Shown here piece after piece: positions 46,301 through 56,696 of a stretch of 64,000 nt of DNA. The stretch is from Nemertoderma westbladi. Lineage: Eukaryota; Xenacoelomorpha; Nemertodermatida; Nemertodermatidae. Under the pieces are notes generated by a model, which worked only from the letters and a program-made list of their open reading frames with translations, was not told the DNA's origin and did not search any database. The position numbers and the translations under genes were made by a program. The stretch is from the NCBI GenBank assembly GCA_032718475.1, contig JAUCBJ010000160.1, positions 1 through 64,000 of the forward strand, in the 5' to 3' direction. Position 1 is the stretch's first letter; every line of letters starts with the position of its first letter.

Positions 46301-49269
46301 TATCCTACTAATCTATGTTGTCGTCTCTATTGATTATATTCTATCCTACTAATCTATGTTGTCGTCCTACTAATCTATGTTGTCGTCTCTATTGATTATA
46401 TTCTATCCTACTAATCTATGTTGTCGTCTCTATTGATTATATTCTATCCTACTAATCTATGTTGTCGTCTCTATTGATTATATTCTATCCTACTAATCTA
46501 TGTTGTCGTCTCTATTGATTATATTCTATCCTACTAATCTATGTTGTCGTCTCTATTGATTATATTCTATCCTACTAATCTATGTTGTCGTCCTACTAAT
46601 CTATGTTGTCGTCTCTATTGATTATATTCTATCCTACTAATCTATGTTGTCGTCTCTATTGATTATATTCTATCCTACTAATCTATGTTGTCGTCTCTAT
46701 TGATTATATTCTATCCTACTAATCTATGTTGTCGTCCTACTAATCTATGTTGTCGTCTCTATTGATTATATTCTATCCTACTAATCTATGTTGTCGTCCT
46801 ACTAATCTATGTTGTCGTCTCTATTGATTATATTCTATCCTACTAATCTATGTTGTCGTCCTACTAATCTATGTTGTCGTCTCTATTGATTATATTCTAT
46901 CCTACTAATCTATGTTGTCGTCTCTATTGATTATATTCTATCCTACTAATCTATGTTGTCGTCCTACTAATCTATGTTGTCGTCTCTATTGATTATATTC
47001 TATCCTACTAATCTATGTTGTCGTCTCTATTGATTATATTCTATCCTACTAATCTATGTTGTCGTCTCTATTGATTATATTCTATCCTACTAATCTATGT
47101 TGTCGTCCTACTAATCTATGTTGTCGTCTCTATTGATTATATTCTATCCTACTAATCTATGTTGTCGTCCTACTAATCTATGTTGTCGTCTCTATTGATT
47201 ATATTCTATCCTACTAATCTATGTTGTCGTCTCTATTGATTATATTCTATCCTACTAATCTATGTTGTCGTCCTACTAATCTATGTTGTCGTCTCTATTG
47301 ATTATATTCTATCCTACTAATCTATGTTGTCGTCTCTATTGATTATATTCTATCCTACTAATCTATGTTGTCGTCTCTATTGATTATATTCTATCCTACT
47401 AATCTATGTTGTCGTCCTACTAATCTATGTTGTCGTCTCTATTGATTATATTCTATCCTACTAATCTATGTTGTCGTCTCTATTGATTATATTCTATCCT
47501 ACTAATCTATGTTGTCGTCTCTATTGATTATATTCTATCCTACTAATCTATGTTGTCGTCTCTATTGATTATATTCTATCCTACTAATCTATGTTGTCGT
47601 CCTACTAATCTATGTTGTCGTCTCTATTGATTATATTCTATCCTACTAATCTATGTTGTCGTCCTACTAATCTATGTTGTCGTCTCTATTGATTATATTC
47701 TATCCTACTAATCTATGTTGTCGTCTCTATTGATTATATTCTATCCTACTAATCTATGTTGTCGTCTCTATTGATTATATTCTATCCTACTAATCTATGT
47801 TGTCGTCTCTATTGATTATATTCTATCCTACTAATCTATGTTGTCGTCTCTATTGATTATATTCTATCCAACTAATCTATGTTGTCGTCTCTATTGATTA
47901 TATTCTATCCTACTAATCTATGTTGTCGTCTCTATAGAATCTATGTTGTCGTCTCTATAAACCACAAAGAGGAATATATTCTTACCCGAATATTTATAGC
48001 TCACTATATCATCTCCTTCCGGATCCTCGAATGCCCCAGTGCAGTTGATTCCGTGGAAGAATTGGTTATCGAACTCATTACCCGGACCCGTTAACTCATT
48101 CATTAACCTCTGGTCCGATTGTGAAACTAAACAAATCTCGCAGTTCGTTATGTCCAAAGGTTCTATTGGGATTCGTGAGGATTTTAACTGTGGCGGTTTA
48201 TTTACCTAAATATATAAATGATGATAAATATATTATCAACTTTTCAAACCACGTCACACAGTCAGGGAGTACTTTCTGAATGGTCTCAAACAGGTCAATA
48301 TCTGAATTGATTAAAAACTGATTAAGCCTCTTTAATATGTATTTATCCAGTATTATAAATTATCGATTTAATTCCATTTAAATGCAATGTTATTATTAAT
48401 GTCATGGAACATGGAAACATTTTGTCAAACTTGTTAACGACTTTGACAAAAAAAGTGACTTACAGTCCAACAAATAAATATAATATAATGCTTAATTACA
48501 TTGTATTAACTATCAATTATTGCATCAGTTACAATGTTGTTATGCACTTTTATACTTTGAATAAATTATTTCTATAAGAGGGTCGCAAACAGGTTGTGTG
48601 TCCTTAACAGTTGCAGAGTCGTCGTTGAGAACAGGTTGGCAAAGTGAGCAACGACGTCCAGGTGGGATCGAACTGGTGATCTCCATGATGAAGTCTGTTG
48701 TAGCGAGTGGCAAAGAGACGGCTAAGTAGGCCTAAAGTATGTTTGGGCACAGCGTTAGCAGATGATGGTTTGACAGATGGGAGGCCATGAGGAGGTAAAT
48801 TGCGGACATACAAGGTATCAGGTAGTATTTCCAGGTCTATCTTTTACATGAGCGGGTAGCTGAATGGTTCGAGCGTCAAACCTCCAACCTGGAGGTCACC
48901 AGTTCGAATCCACCTCATTGTCAACTATGGAAAGCTGTTCCCAACCACTCAAAGTAATAATAATTTGAAACCACTCATTAACAAGATACAAATTATAACT
49001 ATTGTAGGCCTGTCTATCACATCAACTGAGTGCGTCTTATATGTCCAGATATCATGCCTACAGACTATCTGTCAGATCAACACTCTCTTTTGATATAAAA
49101 TAACCATCACGCCTACAGTAGTATAAGTGTCTCACCTTTATAATCATTGTAGTAACTCCAATCCTTTTAAACGGATCGTCGGACGGCTTAACTTGAACTG
49201 ATAAACTAAAGATTTCGTTGTGATCAGTATCTTCTTGTGTAAACGTTGCAGCCCCAATTGAAACATCGT
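19227..49269 (-). CDS. REJ-module gene (polycystin-1 / egg-jelly-receptor-like), five internal exons
   Basis: Exons at 49136-49269, 47986-48205, 27963-28129, 25587-25704 and 19227-19375 each have AG acceptors and GT donors, are open in one frame, and join in phases 0, 1, 0 and 1 without conflict. The joined piece of about 262 codons reads like an extracellular REJ region: beta-strand modules such as NYAVNVSVQVGDTHGAFSV, an INCTGAFEDPEGDD segment, then helical stretches and a Thr-rich end. REJ proteins are large surface glycoproteins in sperm or cilia. Both ends of the gene are missing from my model: 5' exons must lie above 49269 and 3' exons to the left of the window. The introns are packed with repeats. 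The assignment to REJ rests on pattern memory; the exon structure is firmer than the name. Confidence 0.68.
19393..21526 (+). mobile_element. RTE-like LINE, 5'-truncated
   Basis: Flanked by perfect 16-bp target-site duplications TATAACATATCAAAAA (19377-19392 and 21527-21542), with a (TAG)n tail, as in RTE-type LINEs. The frame encodes a reverse transcriptase with the conserved KAFDSV and FADDLGVLS motifs and a C-terminal region with YLGS, LLYG and RFAGHC. It is defective: a frameshift lies between the 19431-19889 and 19871-20851 reading frames, and a TAA at 20849-20851 interrupts a frame that otherwise continues to 21481. The relative at 25805 keeps a sense codon at that point, so this stop is a single C-to-T change. 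No endonuclease domain remains. The assignment to RTE rather than another clade is moderate. Confidence 0.85.
21543..22155. other. AT-rich intron sequence
   Basis: 613 bp between the LINE and the inverted-repeat element. No gene or recognised repeat seen; TACCGGTA-like words at the left end. Confidence 0.6.
22394..24824. promoter_or_regulatory. Five mirrored pairs of X-box-like 14-mers
   Basis: Sites fit or nearly fit the RFX consensus GTNRCC-N-RGYAAC. Left arm: GTTGCCATGGCAAC (22394), GTAACCATGGTCAC (22583), GTTGCCATGGTGAC (22727), GTTACCATAGCAAC (22871), and a half-site form at 23017. Right arm partners: 24811, 24625, GTCACCATGGCAAC (24482), GTTGCTATGGTAAC (24338), 24194. Further GTTGCTATGG words occur near 23979 and 24054. 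Confidence 0.6.
23550..23609 (+). repeat. 15-bp tandem repeat in the loop
   Basis: GGTTCACGGTGGAAA three times exactly (23550, 23565, 23580) plus one decayed copy at 23595. Confidence 0.85.
25063..25586. other. Intron sequence
   Basis: AT-rich, no gene or repeat recognised. Downstream of exon D in the REJ-like gene. Confidence 0.5.
25587..25704 (-). CDS. REJ-like gene, exon D
   Basis: 118 bp. Acceptor TTGGTTGTAG, donor GAAG/GTAAG. Phase 0 in, phase 1 out, 39 codons. Encodes an amphipathic helical stretch MDSLLDILDQQIANNFSKIM like the segment after the REJ strands. Confidence 0.68.
25805..26902 (+). mobile_element. Second copy of the RTE-like LINE, interrupted by a SINE
   Basis: Matches the LINE at 19393 from its position about 20658 onward, so it is more strongly 5'-truncated. 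It ends in the same GATCCTAGTAGT tail. Near-matching target-site duplications flank it: ACAAATGGAC (25795-25804) and ACAAACGGAC (26903-26912), one mismatch, so it is older than the first copy. Frames are broken by several changes and by the SINE at about 25950-26190. Confidence 0.85.
25950..26190 (-). mobile_element. tRNA-derived SINE inside the LINE
   Basis: On the minus strand a 65-nt tRNA-like head (26182 down to 26118) has a perfect 7-bp acceptor GGCGGGG/CCCCGCC, an A box TAGCTCAGTTTG and a B-box-like GGTTCAGCCCC. It is followed by CAGCCTTTCATCC, GGGTCGATAAAATGAGTACC and a GC-rich tail. The CCTTTCATCC ... GGGTCGATAAAAT core resembles the conserved central domain known from cephalopod and other invertebrate SINEs. 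Confidence 0.75.
26913..27962. other. Intron sequence
   Basis: No gene found. Two CTCF-like words occur at 27168-27180 (CGCCCACTAGCGG) and 27305-27317 (CGCCCTCTAGTGG). The region 27436-27560 is A-rich. Confidence 0.5.
27963..28129 (-). CDS. REJ-like gene, exon C
   Basis: 167 bp. Acceptor TTTGTGTTTCAG, donor CAG/GTAGG. Phase 1 in, phase 0 out, 55 full codons. Reads VIVRMPPGKKKFNYAVNVSV and on through VGDTHGA, the typical proline-glycine turn and alternating valine strand of REJ repeats. The minisatellite intron separates it from exon B. Confidence 0.72.
28368..47958 (+). repeat. 19.6 kb minisatellite of 41-bp and 21-bp units, inside an intron
   Basis: The long unit is CGTC + TCTATTGATTATATTCTATC + CTACTAATCTATGTTGT (41 bp). 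The short unit (21 bp) is the same without the middle 20 bp; the deletion joins at a shared TC. A third variant has TATAG for TATTG. The units are nearly identical throughout. Rare breaks are seen at 34037 (CCCCCTAAT), 39180-39240 (a short degenerate patch), 47868 (CCAACTAAT) and the degenerate end. The array lies between exons B and C of the minus-strand REJ-like gene, with 28 bp between array and exon B. The lengths show internal duplications, for example 29660-29905 repeated 1133 bp later and 32380-32583 repeated 248 bp later. Confidence 0.95.
47986..48205 (-). CDS. REJ-like gene, exon B
   Basis: 220 bp. Acceptor TATATATTTAG, donor TCGG/GTAAG. Phase 0 in, phase 1 out, 73 residues. Contains CEIC and GINCTGAFEDPEGDDIVSY, close in style to the conserved Cys and acidic core of REJ modules. 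Its donor lies only 28 bp from the end of the minisatellite. Confidence 0.72.
48206..49135. other. Intron between exons A and B
   Basis: 930 bp. Contains a tRNA-like segment (48850-48925). The 48600-48830 part has a short minus-strand open stretch with no recognised product. Confidence 0.5.
48850..48925 (+). mobile_element. tRNA-like SINE head
   Basis: GTAGCTGAATGGTTCGAGCG (A-box region) followed by CCAGTTCGAATCC (B box), with a CCTCCAACCTGGAGG arm between. The stems do not form a normal tRNA, so a SINE remnant is likelier. On the opposite strand CAGTTCGATCCC at about 48667-48678 is a second B-box-like word. Confidence 0.5.
49136..49269 (-). CDS. REJ-like gene, exon A (most 5' found)
   Basis: 134 bp. 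Acceptor CCTTTATGTGTAG, donor AAG/GTGAG. It enters after one base of a codon and leaves in phase 0, encoding 44 residues beginning D-V-S-I-G-A-A-T-F and including FSLSVQVKPSDDPF, a beta-sandwich-like strand pattern. Confidence 0.68.
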
Positions 49270-49367
49270 CTACACATAAAGGAATTAAACTGATTAAACC
49301 GTCGTGCTAAGCCCGATGAACTGGGGCTTTCGCAATTCACCCCCTAACGTCAGATAGAGGAACTAAT

Positions 49368-49840
49368 AATAATAATAATAAAAATTTATATAGCGCCTTT
49401 TAACGTGATGATCAAAGGCGCTGCACTGCACAAAATTTAACGATTTAAAATTTTAAAAACATTAAAAAGTATTGCTTTACAAAGAGATCGGTCATTAATG
49501 AATTTAAAAGTTTAAAAACACGCTGAGAAACTTAATTCCCGTATTGCTTTATGAAGAGATGGGTTTTTAGCTGAGCCTTAAACGAATCAAGAGTGGGAGA
49601 GTCTCTGATTTTCGAGGGTAGTGAGTTCCACCGAGTGGGAGCTGCAAAGGAGAACGACCGTCTACCATAATAGGTAAGTCTACACGTTGGAATGCGTAAC
49701 AGTCCAGCACCACTTGTTCTTAAGGTACGATATGGTTCATATCGATCCAATAATTCGGCCAAGTAACTTGGAGCCAAATGATTAACGCACTTATATGTTA
49801 GTAGTGCTATCTTATACTCGATCCTCGAACTGTAAAAGTC
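49368..49840 (-). mobile_element. 3' end of an L2/CR1-like LINE
   Basis: The minus-strand frame ending at 49532 encodes the typical LINE reverse-transcriptase C-terminus: Y-L-A-E-L-L, AAPTRWNSLPSKIR and FKAQLKTHLF. It is followed by a 3' UTR with GGCGCTATATAAATTTTTA and an ATT microsatellite tail at 49368-49382. Strongly 5'-truncated. Confidence 0.8.
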
Positions 49841-51707
49841 AGTCTGTGTGTAGGTTTTCTAATTAAGCAATGCTCACAGGTTACTACTACCAAATTTCAG
49901 ATGAATCTGGTGGTTGGTTCTATTAATAATTACAGCTACTTTTACGTTTCTGTCAATTCGCCCTCTAGCGGCAGACAGAGGAATTATAGAAGTCTGCCTG
50001 TGTAAAATTTCTGAACTTTTGATAGATTTTATCCATGATTGACCGCATTATTAGAGGTTCAAAAATTATAGGCAGAAACTCGGTCACAAACTAATAATAG
50101 CTGCATGAACCGGAGTAAAGCTCCAGGGATAACAATTAACAGTGCTGAATAATGTAATTGTTTTCTTTTGAATTAATTAATTTACCCTCATGCATCTCAA
50201 CTGGTCTGATAGTAACTGTACCGGTAGTATAGTTTAACCTTAATAAATGCATCTCAACTGGTCTGATAGTAACTCTACCGGTAGTTTAACCTTAAATTAT
50301 TCACATTTCACTGTTAGTATTTGTCAACAATTTAAATTTTTCTAAAAAATTCCAATCTGAGGTGGGGGGTGGGGTGGTGATTCTTTTGATTCAGCAAAAA
50401 TTAATCCATTACAAATAAATTAGGGACAATGTTTACGTTGTCCATACAGTGCAGTGCTTTAAATGCTTCACAGTACCTCCCTTTTGGTATTATTCACTCT
50501 ATTGTATGGTATTGTATGCTGGTTCAGCCTATTGATAAAATCACCTTTCTCTGGGGTAAAATGGAGTGAACTTAACAACTAAACAACGACTTGAAAAACA
50601 CGAAGTTGTTCTCTAAAATAGTTTACCATGGTTCAGGACTAGAAATAATCATAGAAGTTTCCCCAGCCCGTAACAAGTGCGTACCCGGGTATAAATAACA
50701 ATAAATAAACAACCGATTAGAGTGATTGTTTACATTTCTTTCTGACACAAATTCATTTTTATATATATTATTATATAAAAGCTTAAAAATATGTCCAACT
50801 ATTATGTAATACGGCTGGTCATTCTTTGGTCAATGGTCATTCTTTTCCTCGGCTAACAGCTTGACTTCTAATTTAAATAATTTCACGTCATTCAAACAAT
50901 AGAGATTAAATTGTTTTCTTTAGAAGATTTTATGGCAACAATTAATTATTTTTTTTAGCATAGCTAGTCGAGTACCGTACTTATTACTGTTTCTATAGAA
51001 AGTATTCTAGAACAGGTTAGCTATTTACTATGGAAAAAATAAATGTTCTAGGACAATTGGGACGATATATTAACTAACAGAAATGGGATTTCCATAAGGT
51101 CAAGTTCCCACCCCCTGTCTCATCTTCATACCATTTTCGTATATTGCTCATGACGACTGTATTTTATCTACTTGTCTTTTACATTATGTAAAATTAAAAT
51201 AACCAGTGCAGTACCGGTAGCTGCTTTTGGAGTTTTTATTTAAGCTCATGGTGGTTGTCGTTTTTGTCTCAATGCAATTATATATGACTTGGTAATTTGT
51301 TGGTATTGACAACGTAATATAAATTCAGATGACGTAGAAACAATTAGCATTACTAAAAAATGCTAATTAATTATCTGTCGAGAAATTATTATTATAGGGA
51401 CAGGATACTCCAACGAAAACAATAAACGTGAGTGAATATCACATGTTACCCCCCCCCCCCCCCCCATCCCCCATCTGGTAAAATTTGACTTTAAATTATT
51501 GCAAATTTTTTAGGGGTAGTATAATGCTTGATTAATCGGATTAGGCCTAGGCCTATAGCTGTATAGTCGATATTATGAATATCGTGTAAACCAAAGTACA
51601 AAAACATCTCGAGAAATACATAGGAATTTAATTTCTACAGCAGATGTTGAGAAATATTAATAATGAACAATAGTTAGTTAAACAAGCACCTCCACCTCCT
51701 ATGTGAA
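49841..51707. other. Intergenic or intron sequence
   Basis: No gene seen. Contains a CTCF-like CGCCCTCTAGCGG (49959-49971), a 57-bp tandem duplication (50190-50295) and a run of 17 C (51449-51465). Confidence 0.5.
50190..50295. repeat. 57-bp tandem duplication
   Basis: ATGCATCTCAACTGGTCTGA starts at 50190 and again at 50247. Each unit contains TACCGGTAG; the second is slightly shorter. Confidence 0.85.
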
Positions 51708-52130
51708 CTATGCAACACTGCCGGCGTTACTAGCTATCCTAGGCCACAGTTCCGCGCACTCCTTAGCTACTGGCCCAGTTATAGCGGAACCCTTCATCTC
51801 CCCCTTATTGTTCACAATAACACCCGCGTTGTCCTCAAAGTATATAAATAGTCCCGCCTTTCTGCGGAAGGGTTTCCGCTGTCGGATAACCACCGCGGGT
51901 AGAACTTTCTTCCGGAGCTCCGGTTTACCCTTCTTTACGGTCGCGAGCACCATGTCCCCGGACGCGGCCGCCGGCATTCTGTTCAACCGCCCCCGGATTC
52001 CTTTCACAGATATTACGTAGAGGTTTTTGGCTCCCGTGTTGTCAGCGCAGTTCATTACCGCACCAACTGGGAGCGCCAAAGACATCCTGAACTTCGCGCC
52101 GGTACCGGCTCCTCTGCCCCTCTTCGACAT
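51708..52130 (-). CDS. RPL23: 60S ribosomal protein L23 (uL14), intronless
   Basis: A complete 140-residue frame beginning MSKRGRGAG and containing the family hallmarks [38 protein letters not shown] and [20 protein letters not shown]. uL14 is a core large-subunit rRNA-binding protein near the subunit interface. The length equals the usual animal protein. The animal gene normally has several introns, so an uninterrupted frame suggests a retrocopy. I see no clear poly(A) relic or duplications, and the frame is intact with GC-rich codons unlike its AT-rich surroundings, so it may be expressed. An annotated parent elsewhere in the genome would settle it. Confidence 0.95.
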   Translation of the reverse strand: MSKRGRGAGTGAKFRMSLALPVGAVMNCADNTGAKNLYVISVKGIRGRLNRMPAAASGDMVLATVKKGKPELRKKVLPAVVIRQRKPFRRKAGLFIYFEDNAGVIVNNKGEMKGSAITGPVAKECAELWPRIASNAGSVA

Positions 52131-52779
52131 GATTAGTGGTTAGGTTGTAGGTGGATGTACTGCTGTAGCTGTACTGATGTATGTATTGTATACTGGTATA
52201 GGCAGATAGAGCAAACGTAGTGCAGTACGTACCGGTACCAGAAGTAAAATAAAAACCAGAAGAGAGATCAGGATGTGCTGGTATTGCAATCATTAACCAG
52301 TAGGCCCTCTGCCCATTTACAATTGAGGTGTCGTTTCGGCCTTCCCATAGGGTTAATATTTTAAATTAATATTTAAAAAATAACCGAGTGATTCCCCGAA
52401 CTTATATATTTTATTCTAAGTTTATTAGGAGGTGGAGGAGGGGGTGGTAACCTAAACGGAATTTTAATTTACTATGAGAACAATGTCCCGTTTATAAGTG
52501 AGCATATAATTAATGCTGTGAACCCTCGGTAACTTCCTGATGTACAGTTCAGTATAAACCATCAGGAATTAGGATTCCCCTGCTCTAAGAGCCCAAGGGA
52601 CTGGCATATAACAGTACGGCTACTGGCTCTACTGCTGCCTGGTATAAACTTACTTTCACAGGTCTGATTTCAGGTTATTTCCACTCCCTTGATAGTTTAT
52701 TAAATGTAGACCATACCTTGCCCATCTAAGATCCTGCAGTCTATGTAGCAGAAGTCAAGCATGACTAAACAGGCCATAC
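52131..52779. other. Upstream region of RPL23
   Basis: No further gene. On the minus strand a pyrimidine-rich CTCTCTTCTGG (about 52255-52270) could serve as a TOP-like start for RPL23; weak. Confidence 0.4.
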
Positions 52780-53400
52780 AATGACTGACGGTGGACAGAC
52801 TTACTTTCTGGTGTCTGACTGGTGATAGACTTAGGTTTTTTCACAAATTGACCAACATCGGATGCTGTTTGATATAGACTGCTGAGCAGTCTTTGTGAGT
52901 CATCAAATGTTACTTATAATAAATCCAAATCATCAGCAACGTGAAGCCCATAAAGTGTATTGGTGGTTTTCCTCTATTTTTACTACCACCGGCTGTTTGT
53001 ATTTCCGTCTATACAGTATAATGTTCTTTAAGAGACATTCGCTGTATAATCCGGCCCAATAATGAAGAGAAAAGGAGCACGCGTGTCACCTTTATGGACA
53101 TCTCACGAGACTTCAACTGGGTCGGTTTCTCCATCTGATTAGAGATAAATGTTGTTAGTGTTGATTCCAGCATTTACATCACCAGAAACCCCACAAGCCG
53201 GAAGTACCTTAAACATGCGTGGACGGGAGGCACAATCATAGGCCTTAAGGAATTTTACAAAGTTGACGGCTAGATGCCTCGTAGACAATTCTTCAATGAT
53301 CCGACGAAATGAAAAAATGGGCTCCAGGGTATTTTTACCTATGAAACCCATATTGGTTGTTACGCAGGAACCTTTCAACAGAATCCTTATGCGGTTCTAC
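52780..53400 (-). mobile_element. Decayed RTE-like LINE fragment
   Basis: The minus strand encodes LEPIFSFRRIIEELSTRHLA and FLKAYD, matching the PILALRRIIEELSK and FFKAFDSV segment of the LINE at 19393. Further down it reads HVADDLDLL (the reverse-transcriptase YADD site) and a helical stretch. Frames shift repeatedly, so it is an old dead copy. Confidence 0.75.
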
Positions 53401-56400
53401 ATTATTCTGATGAAACAGCAACCTTAACTGCAACCGAAATCAGGCAACAATACATTTTTAAATAATTAAAACGGATCAGTTTTATTAAGATTAACAGAAG
53501 GACCGATGAGCCATGAAACATCTGAAATGAACTCATTCATTTTATCCATGAACTACAGTACATATTTAACCAAAAATGAACTGAAGGAACTCCGGCAGAG
53601 CGGGCTTTGTGTTGTTATGGCAAACTCCCTAAGATAGCAGGTATTCTAACATTATGAAAATACCACCGATTTCGAATAGTGATAGACGAATGAACACAGA
53701 TTTGGTATAAAAATAAATAAAAATGATAAAACAGAACAGAACAGAACAGAACTTAACAATACTATATTTAAGAATATAACGTGTTTAAATTTTAACAAAA
53801 ATAAAATAAAATAAACCACCATTGACAATCTTGACTTTCACAATCTTAACATTCACAATCTTAACATTCACAATAGCAACGTCCCAATATCATTTATTGC
53901 ATAAATAGACATAATAGTAAAGAACATCGTAATAGGAACAGTTCCTTTAAAAATAGAAAGATTCACCCAATGAAAGAGGTTTGTTAATATTTTCCCCTCT
54001 ACTAAGAATTAAGTAGTACCAATTATTGTACCTTCAAATTGAAAACGTGAACTAAATCCATTGGTTCAGCCCATTGTCACTTTAAAGCAGTTACCATCAA
54101 AAATCGCATAAAGAACTACAGTATATAAGGCTACTGTATTTCTATTAGTAGGCCCTACTACAGTATATAACATATTGCAAACGTTATCGTATAGTTTTAC
54201 TTCAGGCCAAATACGTATATTATCCAGTGTGAAACCTCGGGTAAACCTCTCTGTGTGAAATTGGCTGTAATTCTCAAAACTTCCTATTGCAACACGAATA
54301 ACAAATTTCACCGACCAGTTGAATACCGGTAATAGCTGAGATACTAAGCTTGATAAAATATTAAGACTGACTGACAATATAGATTTGTTGATGGCGACGT
54401 TCATTACTAAACTGTATGAAGGGTAACTGTGTGTAAACTGTAGAAAACTGTACGTGGTTTGCCCTTCATTACATATCTTAAGAACATGCTAGTACACTAT
54501 TGTAGGCCTATTTATATTTTCTATTGCGCCTCTAAAGATACAGTATCATACGCTTGTCTTCAAATGCCATTGTACAATAATTAATATCGTAAATAAATAC
54601 TCCAACTGGCACCTTAAACAAATTTTCTCTACGGCAATAATAGAACCTGGCAATAATATGAGCTTACCTGACACACAGCCTTCGAAACGTAATGACTGCT
54701 AAAATATTCACTAAACTAAGAGAACTCTACTGAAATAATACAACGCAAATAATCGAACGCAAATATAAAAAAGAATTACACAAAAAATACGACATATAAA
54801 TAAAGTAACTCCCGTGATATTTCCCGACCTCTAACACTATCCCCCAGTCGCTGTTGTGAATAAATACCTCGCGTGTCCAGCCAGACAGAGTAATACAGTA
54901 GGACTTAAACTCTACCGATAACACCACTGACTAGTTTAGTAGTTAGTCAACGCGTTATCCAGAGGTAGGTAATCCGATTCTGGAACGTAAGCGAAAGAAT
55001 GTAGAGCGCACGCGTCGGCCAGGAGTCGAAGTCGGAGAAATATATACATAGTTCCGGTTCCCACGGTTACTGGTGTTGGGTAAGGCAGATGGGGTGGGGG
55101 GGGGGGGGGGGATTGAGCAAATCCCTCCTCCACGAATAATATCTAGTTTAGTCTAATTAACTATGTTAATTATTAATTAATACAAAAAAGTTAATAGTAG
55201 CAACAGCAGAATTGTAGTTTAATTTTTGGAAGCAATCAGCTGATTTTAGCGTCGACTTTCCCCAGGAGAGGGATAAATTTTGATATTGAAATTTGAATTT
55301 TGAAATAGCCCCACCCTACCTGGGTCGGAAGGGATAGTTGCAGGGACGGCAGAGTTTGATGTGGGGTTCCACGAGTGGTCAGTTGAGTTGCTCAGTTACT
55401 GGTAATTATATATTAACATCATGGGACTAGTGCCCTGAACGTCGCGAGTGAGTTTTACTCTTTACACACTGGGTCTCGACTGCCAACCAACCACCCTGAC
55501 GTCAGTTACGTAATAGACAAAGCGGCGCGGCTGCAATTCAATAGTTCAAGTAATTAAATATAAACTTCTGTTCGTTTATAGACAGCACATACATTACAGT
55601 ACCCATCGCACACTATATAAAGCAGTTACATTGTCACATCAGTGTACATCAGCGTCTGTAATACGCGACACATAAATAGGCCATACTTGTCCCGAATCGA
55701 ATTCTATACAGTAACGAAACTACAGTACAGTATAATGTACATATAAATTGGTAATGTGCGTTATCGATATGTTTGTGTCAATAAAAAACACAGACACAGT
55801 GTATGTGTTATATTTCAATTAGCCTGAAAAGTAATGCACAAATACACAGTATATTTTTATTTCACTATTTTCTATAGTACAGTATTAGTGGTTATGCAGT
55901 TATGGTAATGGCAAATGAAGAGAACAAGCAAAACAACTCAATCGTACATTCTGTACAGTAGAATTCTACATGTATAGTAACGTGCATAATACATATTAAA
56001 AAGTACAAATTAAATATTTCACAAGTTGCTTTCAAAATTTAAAGTAAATTAAAATGAATTAATAGTAATCAATTTATTAATTTCAGTAAAATGATAATAA
56101 AATAATTGAAACACTTATGATTCGTTATTTTTCTATTTCCTGTAACAGAATAATAATTCTTTTTATATAATTAATGTAATGGGTTGCTAAAAAATTAAAT
56201 ATGGAAATCAAGATTAGGGAAGAAATGGATGGCCACGAATTTATAAAATAAATTCGTGCCAATCCATCAATATTGGTTAGCATTGCGTGTCATTGTTTAA
56301 TTAATTGGAATGCGAATGTAATTATATTGCATATAAGTTATATAATATTGAATCATAATTTATATCTATCTCACACAAATATTTAACATGATTACAATCA

Positions 56401-56696
56401 AATACATCTAGATATGAAATAATAACATTTTGTTATGATTTCACAATTATTGTTATACTGTAATAATCACTTACTGTTGTGTCGGGAATGCAGGGGGTGG
56501 GGGTATCAGTTCCAGATGTATGAAGGCCAGAGAGACAATACAATAGCCTGGAGGTGGGCGTTGTAGACTAAACTGACCTATGTTTACTTAGTAATTATAA
56601 ATATACTGTACAATATCATACGTAAAAGAAATACAGAAATACAGTATTTTCCTATTTCGCGGTAATTCTATCTACTGTATAAAGAATGAAAATAGA
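53401..56696. other. Gene-poor sequence
   Basis: No supported gene over 3.3 kb. Seen: an (ACAGA)n stretch near 53727-53750, a tandem ATTCACAATCTTAAC near 53835-53875, a run of 16 G (55096-55111), and many TACAGTA words at 55590-55990. Confidence 0.5.

Noticed and set aside
28368-47958. CRISPR-like array of direct repeats
   Set aside because: The units are contiguous, with no unique spacers; the short unit is a deletion of the long one. It is a eukaryotic minisatellite.
51703-52020. Plus-strand 105-codon frame
   Set aside because: Antisense shadow of RPL23.
54660-54705. A possible extra small exon of the REJ-like gene on the minus strand
   Set aside because: A donor-like CAG/GTAAGC follows about 28 open bases after an AG, but phase and similarity give no support.
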